The notes under the pieces were generated by a model. The model had not been told where the DNA came from. It saw only the letters and a list, made by a program, of their open reading frames with translations, and did no database searches. The translations under genes and the position numbers were made by a program. Positions 36,272 through 43,785 of a stretch of DNA of 64,000 bases are shown here, piece by piece; the first letter of the stretch is position 1, and the number at the start of each line of letters is the position of its first letter. Origin of the DNA: Chlorobiota bacterium. GTDB lineage: Bacteria > Bacteroidota > Ignavibacteria > Kapaibacteriales > NICIL-2. The DNA lies in assembly GCA_026415505.1 (NCBI GenBank), contig JAOAGY010000032.1, positions 124,001-188,000 of the forward strand, read 5' to 3'.

Positions 36272-37473
36272 TAGCCAATCACCCCATATTTGCGTCCGAC
36301 ACGGGCGAAAGCTTCGAGTGCGCGGTCGAGGTGCTCGCGCGTATGTGCAGCCGAGATCTGAACACGAATACGAGCTTGACCCTTCGGAACGACGGGATAG
36401 AAAAAGCCGACGACATAGATGCCTTCTTCCAACATGCTGCGTGCGAAATCTTGAGAGAGCTTAGCGTCGTAGAGCATGATAGGGACGATAGGGTGATTGC
36501 CTGGCTTGACGTCGAAACCCAGCGCAACCATATGAGAGCGGAAGTATTCGGTGTTCTTCTCGAGGCGATCGCGCAGCTCGGTCGTTTCGGACAACAGACG
36601 GAATACGGCGAGACTGGCACCGACAATACTCGGTGGAAGCGAATTCGAAAACAGGTATGGACGTGAGCGCTGTCGCAGCATTTCGATGATCTCTTTGCGC
36701 CCAGTCGTAAAACCGCCGATGCCACCGCCGAGCGCTTTGCCTAACGTGCCGGTGATGATGTCCACTCGTCCAGTGACATTACAATGCTCGACGACGCCTC
36801 GTCCGTTTTTGCCCATGAATCCCATCGAATGGCATTCGTCAACCATGACGAGAGCTTCGTAGCGTTCCGCAAGATCGCAGATACGGTCGAGCGGTGCGAT
36901 CGTACCATCCATCGAAAACACCGCATCGGTTGCGATCACAATGTGGCGTGCACCTTCGCTCCGTGCACGGCGAAGATTGTCTTCCAAGTCGTTCATATCG
37001 CATGTTCGGTAGCGATAGCGTCGGGCTTTGCACAGCCGGATACCGTCAATAATCGAAGCATGGTTGAGTTCGTCGCTGATGATCGCATCCGCCTCCGCAA
37101 AGAGCGGCTCGAAGACACCCCCATTTGCATCGAAGCATGCAGCATAGAGAATGGTATCGTCGGTGCGGCAGAACTCAGCGATTGTACGCTCCAATGCTTT
37201 GTGCAAATCCTGGGTGCCGCAGATAAATCGAACACTCGACATGCCGAACCCGTGCGAGTCAAGCGCTTCTTTGGCAGCAGCGATAACCTTCGGATGCGAT
37301 GAAAGTCCCAGATAGTTGTTTGCACAAAAGTTCAACACCGGCTTGTCAATACCCTCGACTCGGATTTCAGGACCTTGCGGCGTTGTGATGATGCGCTCTT
37401 CCTTGTAGAGTCCGGCTTGGCGAATAGAATCGAGTTCAGAGCGGAGATACTCAACAAAACTGCTCGAAAGCAT
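36271..37473 (-). CDS. kbl: 2-amino-3-ketobutyrate CoA ligase (glycine C-acetyltransferase)
   Basis: A 400-residue PLP enzyme of the alpha-oxoamine synthase family: NFCANNYLGLSSHPKV, GMSSVRFICGTQDLHKALE, DELNHASIIDGIRLCKA, VMVDECHSMGFMGKNGRG and the PLP lysine in GTLGKALGGGIGG. The close match in the FICGTQ and DELNHASIIDGIR segments favours Kbl over 8-amino-7-oxononanoate or 5-aminolevulinate synthase. It splits 2-amino-3-ketobutyrate to glycine and acetyl-CoA. The usual partner, threonine dehydrogenase, is not adjacent. An in-frame GTG at 37479 would add two residues. Confidence 0.93.
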   Translation of the reverse strand: MLSSSFVEYLRSELDSIRQAGLYKEERIITTPQGPEIRVEGIDKPVLNFCANNYLGLSSHPKVIAAAKEALDSHGFGMSSVRFICGTQDLHKALERTIAEFCRTDDTILYAACFDANGGVFEPLFAEADAIISDELNHASIIDGIRLCKARRYRYRTCDMNDLEDNLRRARSEGARHIVIATDAVFSMDGTIAPLDRICDLAERYEALVMVDECHSMGFMGKNGRGVVEHCNVTGRVDIITGTLGKALGGGIGGFTTGRKEIIEMLRQRSRPYLFSNSLPPSIVGASLAVFRLLSETTELRDRLEKNTEYFRSHMVALGFDVKPGNHPIVPIMLYDAKLSQDFARSMLEEGIYVVGFFYPVVPKGQARIRVQISAAHTREHLDRALEAFARVGRKYGVIG

Positions 37474-37505
37474 CGGCACAATAACGAAAAGACGACATTC
37501 GGTTG

Positions 37506-37513
37506 CAAAAGTA
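37506..37513 (-). promoter_or_regulatory. Promoter -7 element (TACTTTTG) upstream of kbl
   Basis: Reading the minus strand, TACTTTTG is an exact TAnnTTTG, 33 bases before the kbl ATG, in the gap after mnmA. It marks the likely start of the kbl-hbd-lolC-fbaB-exporter-cbs transcript. Confidence 0.5.
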
Positions 37514-37529
37514 GCAACCGATTACGTAC

Positions 37530-38630
37530 TCACTGCCAACGTTGAGAAATGACGCCACCGCCGACCACATCGTCGCCTTCGTAAAGCACCACTGACTGAC
37601 CGGGGGTGATAGCGCGACGCGGCGACTCGAACTCGACGTGCAGCTGGTTATCTTCATCGAGCCAACACAATGCTGACGCGCCTTCGTCCTTGTAGCGGAT
37701 CTTTACATCGAACGTCATCGGACTATCGAGATGAGCATACTTGATCATATTGACCGAGTGTGCGACTAATCTCCGATGGTACAACTCTTCTTCCGTTCCG
37801 ACGACGACTGCGCGATCTTCTGGGATGATGTCGAGAACGTAGAGCGGTTCTGGGGATGCAATGCCCAATCCGCGACGTTGCCCGATCGTGTAGAATGGAT
37901 AGCCATGATGTTCGCCGACTACACGTCCGTTGTGAATGATAGGACCGCTCGTCCGGGCACTTTCGGGCACAGTGTCTCGGAGAAACCGAGCGTAATCGTT
38001 ATCGGGAACGAAGCAGAGCTCGTATGATTCGCGCTTGTGTGCGATTGCGATGCCGCGTCGTTCGAGATAATTCCGCGTTTCGTCTTTTGTCCACTCGGCG
38101 AGCGGAAATAGTGTTCGCGCCAGTTGTTCTTGCGTCAATGCCCAGAGAGCATACGATTGGTCCTTGCGGCGATCGTGTCCACGCGAGAGGATGAAACGTC
38201 CGCTGGATTGGTCGCGACGTATCCGTGCATAGTGACCTGTGGCGATATAGGCAGCTCCGAGCGCATTAGCCTTGCGGAGTAGCTCGCCCCACTTGATGTG
38301 CCGATTGCATTGAACACAGGGGTTGGGGGTTCTGCCATGCATGTATTCGGTAGTGAAGTACTCGATGACATGTGATTTGAACGGCATCGTAAAGTCAACG
38401 ATGTAATGAGGTATCCCCAGTTGCATCGCCACTCGTCGTGCATCGTTGATCCCATCGAGTGAGCAACACGACGACTCATTGCCGATGTTGCCGCCAGTGG
38501 TATCGTAGTTATACGTTTTGATCGTTATGCCGATGACCTCGTAGCCTTGTTCGACAAGCAGCGCTGCAACTGCGGATGAATCTACGCCACCGCTCATGCC
38601 GACAAGGACACGTCGTTCGCTGAGTTTCAT
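37530..38630 (-). CDS. mnmA: tRNA-specific 2-thiouridylase MnmA
   Basis: A 366-residue enzyme that thiolates U34 of tRNA-Glu, -Gln and -Lys. PP-loop VLVGMSGGVDSSAVAALL at the N-terminus; first catalytic cysteine in GRTPNPCVQCNRHIKWG; TGHYARI; second cysteine in ESYELCFVPDNDYARF; C-terminal domain with YTIGQRRGLGI. An extra stretch around residues 45-62 (DTTGGNIGNESSCCSLDGINDARRV) carries the SCC motif of long-type MnmA. It stops 57 bases before the kbl ATG, with a promoter element in the gap. Confidence 0.95.
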   Translation of the reverse strand: MKLSERRVLVGMSGGVDSSAVAALLVEQGYEVIGITIKTYNYDTTGGNIGNESSCCSLDGINDARRVAMQLGIPHYIVDFTMPFKSHVIEYFTTEYMHGRTPNPCVQCNRHIKWGELLRKANALGAAYIATGHYARIRRDQSSGRFILSRGHDRRKDQSYALWALTQEQLARTLFPLAEWTKDETRNYLERRGIAIAHKRESYELCFVPDNDYARFLRDTVPESARTSGPIIHNGRVVGEHHGYPFYTIGQRRGLGIASPEPLYVLDIIPEDRAVVVGTEEELYHRRLVAHSVNMIKYAHLDSPMTFDVKIRYKDEGASALCWLDEDNQLHVEFESPRRAITPGQSVVLYEGDDVVGGGVISQRWQ

Positions 38631-38635
38631 CGTCC

Positions 38636-38695
38636 AGGAGGATGTTGACCATGTGCATAGACGCAGTGCACATGAAAATCATGCTGCCTGCCTGA
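38636..38695 (+). other. Strong Shine-Dalgarno followed by a 14-codon ORF ahead of folC (possible leader peptide)
   Basis: AGGAGG at 38636-38641 is followed after nine bases by ATG 38651 and a short frame (MCIDAVHMKIMLPA) ending TGA at 38695, 31 bases before folC. Almost no other gene here has such a good ribosome site, so a translated leader is possible. It could equally be chance, since no attenuator hairpin is evident. Confidence 0.25.
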
Positions 38696-38726
38696 ATTTT
38701 GCGCTCGGTCTATAGTGGCTTTTCCT

Positions 38727-40010
38727 ATGCGTGAAATACTTGACAAACTCTACAGTCTTCAACGACGCGGCATCGTCCCAGGTCTGGAGCGTGTTCGCAC
38801 TATGCTCGATCGTTTGGGCAATCCGCACCAGTCCTTGCGTGCTTTTCATATCGCCGGGACGAATGGGAAAGGTACTGTCTCTAGCGTGATGGCTTCGATT
38901 CTCTTGGAAGCAGGAGAGCAGGTCGGTCTTTACACATCACCGCATATCCGGTCTTTCAACGAGCGGATTCGCATCAATGGCGCGCCGATTAGCGATGGAG
39001 AACTGATCGAATTGTATCGTCAAGTGGAACAGATGGCAGATGACGTTCATGCGACCTTTTTTGAAATTACAACTGTTATGGCATTATCAAAATTCCACAA
39101 CTCAACCTCCACATGCGTACTCGAATGTGGTTTAGGTGGCCGCTTCGATGCAACCAATGTCGTTCGACCACAGATTGCCATCATTACGAGTATTGACTAC
39201 GACCATCGTGAGTGGCTCGGTGATACGCTCGAAAAAATTGCTTTCGAGAAGGCTGGAATCATCAAGAGCGATGTTTCCAGCATCATCGGTGAACCGAGAG
39301 CAGAACTCCGAGCAATTTTTCAGCATCGAGCACAGCAAGTAGGCGCAGGGGAGATATTCTTTCTCGACGACATCGAATGGAGGTACGAAATTCTCGAACA
39401 TCGGATCGAAGGTATGCAGGTTGCCTTGAAGATTGGGGAGTGGTCTTGCGAGAAACTTTTTATCCCGTTGCACGGTGAGCACCAGATTCGTAACGTCGTG
39501 ATCGCATTGCTCGCCTTACAGCAGTATTGGAAAAATCATAGTGAAGTCCACTTCGATCCTGCCATTGTTGAAAGGGGACTACGCAAGCTCGTCATCAATA
39601 GCGGGCTTCGTGCCCGAATCGAAGTTGTTCGACATGATCCACTTCTGGTATTCGATGTCGCTCACAATCCTGCCGGTTGTCGAGCGTTGGTCCAAGTTAT
39701 CGGGAAGTATCCCTTTCCTCCGCAGTGGAATGTAGTCTTTGGCGTGATGCAGGACAAAGATTATCGAGAGATGTTAGCGATACTGGCACCGGTTACCAAG
39801 AGATTTTTCTTTGCCGAGCCACGAACAGAACGTGCCCGTTCAAGCTCGGACCTCCTTGCTGCTGCACGGGAACTGGGGATTCATGCAAATAAATATCCAC
39901 AAGTTTCGGACGCCTTGACCTCAGCGATTGCAACGGGAGAACCGACTATTTGCGTTGGATCATTCTTCACGATTGACGAAGCGTTTGATGTACTCGATGA
40001 GCTGCGTTAG
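38727..40010 (+). CDS. folC: Bifunctional folylpolyglutamate synthase / dihydrofolate synthase
   Basis: A 427-residue Mur-ligase-fold enzyme. ATP site FHIAGTNGKGTVSSVMASIL, YTSPHIRSFNERIRING, ECGLGGRFDATNVV, ITSIDYDHREWLGDTLEKIAFEKAGIIK and VFDVAHNPAG. It adds glutamate to dihydropteroate and to folates. The start is ATG 38727; an in-frame GTG at 38715 is an alternative. It may use a promoter around GAATTTTG (38694-38701, one mismatch to TAnnTTTG). Its 3' end overlaps a small convergent ORF. Confidence 0.94.
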   Translation: MREILDKLYSLQRRGIVPGLERVRTMLDRLGNPHQSLRAFHIAGTNGKGTVSSVMASILLEAGEQVGLYTSPHIRSFNERIRINGAPISDGELIELYRQVEQMADDVHATFFEITTVMALSKFHNSTSTCVLECGLGGRFDATNVVRPQIAIITSIDYDHREWLGDTLEKIAFEKAGIIKSDVSSIIGEPRAELRAIFQHRAQQVGAGEIFFLDDIEWRYEILEHRIEGMQVALKIGEWSCEKLFIPLHGEHQIRNVVIALLALQQYWKNHSEVHFDPAIVERGLRKLVINSGLRARIEVVRHDPLLVFDVAHNPAGCRALVQVIGKYPFPPQWNVVFGVMQDKDYREMLAILAPVTKRFFFAEPRTERARSSSDLLAAARELGIHANKYPQVSDALTSAIATGEPTICVGSFFTIDEAFDVLDELR

Positions 40011-40211
40011 AATGACCGCTGTTTTTCGAATGAGGCGGTCGAATTCATCGCTATCATTGTTCGGTTCTGGAATAGCCGGTCGGAGTTGCACTACCTGGGG
40101 CATACCCAAACGACCGCTCCCGCTGTAAGCCGCATTCATGATTCCTGCGAGCACAAGCACAAGGACGATTGCCATTGCAAGCCTACGCTTCCGTCTGGAT
40201 CGAATCGCCAT
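39960..40211 (-). CDS. Small membrane-anchored hypothetical protein (83 aa)
   Basis: Unrecognised. From ATG 40211 the frame gives a basic start (MAIRSRRKRRLAMA), one hydrophobic helix of about 14 residues (IVLVLVLAGIMNAA), a Pro-rich segment, and a helical charged C-terminus (LIRKTAVILTQLIEYIKRFVNREE). The positive-inside order suits a type II anchored or exported peptide. Its last 51 bases overlap the end of folC tail to tail, which lowers confidence. No family assignment is offered. Confidence 0.4.
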   Translation of the reverse strand: MAIRSRRKRRLAMAIVLVLVLAGIMNAAYSGSGRLGMPQVVQLRPAIPEPNNDSDEFDRLIRKTAVILTQLIEYIKRFVNREE

Positions 40212-40260
40212 GTGACATCGCACGCGAAAACCTGTTCGACTGCGAAATTAGCGTCACACG

Positions 40261-40268
40261 TAATTTTG
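40261..40268 (+). promoter_or_regulatory. Promoter -7 element (TAATTTTG) for the gamma-carbonic anhydrase-udg-ddl-kinase operon
   Basis: An exact TAnnTTTG match 25 bases before ATG 40294, in a short intergenic stretch that begins a four-gene overlapping operon. Confidence 0.5.
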
Positions 40269-40293
40269 TCTGCGCAGCGGCAATGGAGCGGCA

Positions 40294-40866
40294 ATGCCAG
40301 TTGAATGCGACATGAGTAGAATGCAACCGATAATACTCCCGTACAACAACGTTTATCCGGTGCTCGACCCGACAACTCTGCTGCTGCCCGGTTGCGTTGT
40401 TGTTGGCGATGTTGTCATCGGTGAACGATCGTCGGTGTGGTTCAACTGCGTTGTTCGCGGAGATGTACACTCGATCCGCATCGGCTCGCGGACAAATATT
40501 CAGGATTTGACCATGCTCCATGTGACAAACGGTAGGTTTCCTTTGACTATCGGCGACGATGTAACGATCGGGCATCGTGCTATTGTCCACGGTTGCACGA
40601 TCGAATCGAACGTCCTCGTCGGCATGGGTGCGATATTACTCGATGGCAGCATCGTCGGATCTGGCTCCATAGTCGCCGCAGGAGCGGTTGTGCGCGAAGG
40701 TCAGCACATTCCCCCCGGCGTACTTGCCGCGGGAGTTCCAGCGAAAATTGTGCGGCAACTCAGCGAAGATGAACGGGATGCTATCCCTCGTATCGCCGCG
40801 CAGTACGTCGAATATGCCGAACGGTACCGTAGCATTTTCGTTTCGACGGTCGAGGTGAGTAGATGA
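40294..40866 (+). CDS. Gamma-carbonic anhydrase-like hexapeptide-repeat protein
   Basis: A 190-residue left-handed beta-helix protein of the YrdA/PaaY/CaiE type. The repeats include VVVGDVVIGERSSVWFNCVVRGDVHSIRIGSRTNIQD. The three zinc histidines of gamma-carbonic anhydrases are present (TMLHVT, IGHRAIVHGC), as are the conserved Arg in VVRGD and Gln in NIQD. Bacterial homologues are often inactive or weakly active as carbonic anhydrases, so the activity is uncertain. ATG 40294 has a GGAG at good spacing; ATGs at 40312 and 40321 are also possible. It overlaps the glycosylase gene by four bases. Confidence 0.88.
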   Translation: MPVECDMSRMQPIILPYNNVYPVLDPTTLLLPGCVVVGDVVIGERSSVWFNCVVRGDVHSIRIGSRTNIQDLTMLHVTNGRFPLTIGDDVTIGHRAIVHGCTIESNVLVGMGAILLDGSIVGSGSIVAAGAVVREGQHIPPGVLAAGVPAKIVRQLSEDERDAIPRIAAQYVEYAERYRSIFVSTVEVSR

Positions 40867-41720
40867 ACAATCAACAGGGACGTTTAGTGCTCGACGCGGC
40901 ATTGGCGCATCTGACGCATCTCGACACTGTATCGGGCAGTTTTGTACTCGCAGTGCAAGCGCATCCGATTCATTCATCCATATCCCAAGGTGACACCCCT
41001 AAGGCGCCCGGCAGGATTGCAGAGGTAGAGAGAAAAAATTTGCCGTCTCGATCGTCCCATCGCATTGCGTTGCCTCCTTTTCAACGTCCCAGCGATATGT
41101 TCTCCGATGGCTCCGATTTTACCTCCGCGCAGACACTCGATGAACTCTACGAGCGGATTCATACGTGCACCAAGTGTCCACTGGGTGCAACGCGCACCAA
41201 ATTCGTTTTCGGTACCGGTAGTCCAAACGCCGAAATCGTTTTCATCGGTGAAGCACCCGGTGCGGACGAAGACCTACAAGGTGAGCCATTTGTCGGACGT
41301 GCTGGGCAGCTCCTGACGAAGATTTTAGCAGCGATTGGATTTTCTCGACAAGACGTCTATATCTGCAACATTCTCAAATGCAGACCGCCAAACAACCGTA
41401 AACCGCTGCCCAGCGAAGTCGAACAGTGCGAACCGTATCTGTACAAACAGCTCGCACTCATCAATCCAGTGTTCATCGTTGCTCTTGGTGCGACAGCAGC
41501 AGAAACACTGCTCCGACGCAAAATCAAAATGATGGAAGCTCGCGGGCAATGGTACGACTTCTATGGTGCACGGTTGTTGGTGACATACCACCCGGCGGCA
41601 TTATTACGCAACCCAGAACTCAAACGCGATACGTGGGTGGATGTCCAACGCCTCCGCAGTGCCTACGATGCGTACCGCAGTAGTGGTATTCTCCCCGAAC
41701 CAACCGTCCATAGTGCATGA
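40863..41720 (+). CDS. Uracil-DNA glycosylase, family 4 (Fe-S)
   Basis: A 285-residue protein. The catalytic part starts near residue 90: [89 protein letters not shown] and [12 protein letters not shown]. Cys pairs before GATR and around NILKC...EQC bind the [4Fe-4S] cluster; GEAPG is the family 4 active-site motif. It removes uracil from DNA. About 80 N-terminal residues have no recognised domain and are rich in Ser, Pro and Arg; an internal ATG (MFSDGSD) could be an alternative start, but the 4-base overlap with the upstream gene supports the longer form. Confidence 0.92.
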   Translation: MNNQQGRLVLDAALAHLTHLDTVSGSFVLAVQAHPIHSSISQGDTPKAPGRIAEVERKNLPSRSSHRIALPPFQRPSDMFSDGSDFTSAQTLDELYERIHTCTKCPLGATRTKFVFGTGSPNAEIVFIGEAPGADEDLQGEPFVGRAGQLLTKILAAIGFSRQDVYICNILKCRPPNNRKPLPSEVEQCEPYLYKQLALINPVFIVALGATAAETLLRRKIKMMEARGQWYDFYGARLLVTYHPAALLRNPELKRDTWVDVQRLRSAYDAYRSSGILPEPTVHSA

Positions 41721-42724
41721 AACGTATTGCTGTCTTGATGGGTGGGATTTCACCCGAACGATACGTCTCGTATCGTAGTGGTTGGGCTGTTGCCGACGCG
41801 CTCGTGCGGCTCGGCTACGACGTTCGCCGACTCGATCCAGCTTATGGCGAACATTGTATCATCGAGACAATGCCCGACATTCCAGACCGCGCGCCAAGTG
41901 CCGAGGAATTGGGTCGCTTCGAACCTCGCAACTACATTGCCTGCGTGACCAGTTCACACCTAACTGAATGTGATGTCGTCGTCAACATGCTGCACGGACC
42001 CTACGGCGAGGACGGCATCGTACAAACGCTGTTGGAGCTCTGCGGTATTCGGTATGTGGGCAGCAATGCGCTCGCCTGTCGGCTCGCGATGGACAAAGCC
42101 AGAGCAAAGCTGCTCTTTGCAGCCAGCGGCATCCCGACACCAGCATGGACAACGGTCGAGCGCGACACACAGCTCACGACCGAGTACCTCGACGAGCTTC
42201 GCGATCAGTTTCGCCGCGGGATAGTCGTCAAGCCTAATTGCGGAGGCTCCACAATCGGTCTGAGTATCGTAACGAGCGGGAATCTCGACGATATCGAACA
42301 CGCGCTGCACCGTGCATGGGCATACGATCGAACAGCACTCGTCGAATCGTACGTGCCCGGACGCGAGGTCACCGTTGCTGTTGTCGCCGATGCAGCACTA
42401 CCGATCGTCGAGATTGTCCCACGTGACGGATTCTACGACTACGCGCACAAATACACCAGCGGCGCCAGCGAATACATTGTTCCCGCCGATCTGGATGATG
42501 CGTTGGCAGAATTCATTCGAACACTTGCGCTATCGGCTCATCAAGTGCTTGGGTGTAGCGGAATCACACGCACCGACTTTCGCCTCGACAGCGATGGGCA
42601 GCCATGGTGCCTCGAACTCAACACCATTCCCGGCATGACGGAAACAAGCTTAGTACCCAAAGCTGCTCGTGCTGCCGGCATATCGTTCGACGACCTGTGT
42701 CGTTTACTCATCGAGACGAACTAA
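41717..42724 (+). CDS. ddl: D-alanine--D-alanine ligase
   Basis: A 335-residue ATP-grasp enzyme that makes the D-Ala-D-Ala end of peptidoglycan precursors. Readable motifs are VLMGGISPERYVSYRSG, NMLHGPYGEDGIVQTLLEL, MDKARAKLLFAASGIPTP, VVKPNCGGSTIGLSIV and the metal-binding end GITRTDFRLDSDGQPWCLELNTIPGMTETSLVPKAA. The usual HGxxGEDG reads HGPYGEDG. It overlaps the glycosylase gene by four bases and the kinase gene by one. Confidence 0.94.
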   Translation: MKRIAVLMGGISPERYVSYRSGWAVADALVRLGYDVRRLDPAYGEHCIIETMPDIPDRAPSAEELGRFEPRNYIACVTSSHLTECDVVVNMLHGPYGEDGIVQTLLELCGIRYVGSNALACRLAMDKARAKLLFAASGIPTPAWTTVERDTQLTTEYLDELRDQFRRGIVVKPNCGGSTIGLSIVTSGNLDDIEHALHRAWAYDRTALVESYVPGREVTVAVVADAALPIVEIVPRDGFYDYAHKYTSGASEYIVPADLDDALAEFIRTLALSAHQVLGCSGITRTDFRLDSDGQPWCLELNTIPGMTETSLVPKAARAAGISFDDLCRLLIETN

Positions 42725-43785
42725 TGTCCAGACGACTGCAACTGATCGGTTTCGGGAATGCACTCGTTGACATCGAATTTTCGATCGACGATGAAACGCT
42801 GAAGCAAACCAGCTTGCGAAAAAGTGGTATGACGCTCGCCGATGCGCCAACGCAGCGGGCATTGCTCGATCGATTACTCGCGGTGCATTCAGGAAAACTC
42901 TGCAGCGGTGGTTCCGCTGCGAACACGATTGTCGCTTTCTCACAATTTGGCGGCACTGCGGGCTATATTTCCGCACTCGGTGTTGACCAGCACGGTGACT
43001 TTTTCGCTGGCGAATTCGATGCGCTCGGAATAGCGCTTTTTGCACCGCGTATCAGTGGCGAGCATACAGGTACGTGTATCGTGCTCGTTACTCCAGACGG
43101 TGAGCGCACCATGCAGACCTGCCTTGCTGCCAGCGATTGTTTCGAACGATCCATGCTCGAGCCGCGCTGGTTCGATCATGCCGAATGGTTCTACGTGGAA
43201 GGATACAAACTGACCAGTCCCCATGGGGCTGATGCTGCTGCCCAGGCGATACACTATGCTCGCCGACGTGACGTGCCGGTCGCGTTGAGTTTATCGGATG
43301 CCTTTGTCGTAACGACGTGTCGCGACATTCTGGTCGAGATACTCGCACATGTTGATTTGCTCTTTTGTAACGACCGTGAAGCTCGTGCGTTCGTCGGCAC
43401 CGACAACGTCGAAGAAGCCTATTCGGAACTGTGCCAGTGGGTACCGAACCTGGCGTTCACACTCGGTCCAAACGGTTCGATTGTTCGCGTCGGGGGGAAG
43501 GCAGCGCGTATCCCTGCCTATCCTGCTCGTGTTGTGGACACCAATGGAGCCGGTGATATGTACGCAGGAGCATTTCTCTATGGTATTCTCCATGGTTGGG
43601 ACATCGAGCGTGCCGGTCGGGCTGCTTCGTATGCAGCCGCACGAATCGTCGAGCAATATGGCGCTCGTTACCATGGAGATCATAGACTACTGCTCGGCGA
43701 CGGTCGAATTTTGACTCAGTGTGACGACCCCTCGGTGGAAGGAACATCATTTGAACCAAACGAGGCAAGAATTTCTCCGAGCTGA
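42724..43785 (+). CDS. PfkB-family kinase (adenosine kinase-like)
   Basis: A 353-residue ribokinase-fold enzyme. Opening LQLIGFGNALVDIEF, CSGGSAANTIVAFSQFGGTAGYISALGVDQHGDFFAGEFDALGI, and the anion-hole/catalytic-base motif DTNGAGDMYAGAFLYGIL. Bacteroidota/Chlorobi proteins with the GNALVDIE start are usually annotated as adenosine or sugar kinases; the exact nucleoside or sugar is not decided by sequence. The ATG overlaps the ddl stop codon. The 3' end overlaps the convergent dacB gene by 70 bases. Confidence 0.88.
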   Translation: MSRRLQLIGFGNALVDIEFSIDDETLKQTSLRKSGMTLADAPTQRALLDRLLAVHSGKLCSGGSAANTIVAFSQFGGTAGYISALGVDQHGDFFAGEFDALGIALFAPRISGEHTGTCIVLVTPDGERTMQTCLAASDCFERSMLEPRWFDHAEWFYVEGYKLTSPHGADAAAQAIHYARRRDVPVALSLSDAFVVTTCRDILVEILAHVDLLFCNDREARAFVGTDNVEEAYSELCQWVPNLAFTLGPNGSIVRVGGKAARIPAYPARVVDTNGAGDMYAGAFLYGILHGWDIERAGRAASYAAARIVEQYGARYHGDHRLLLGDGRILTQCDDPSVEGTSFEPNEARISPS

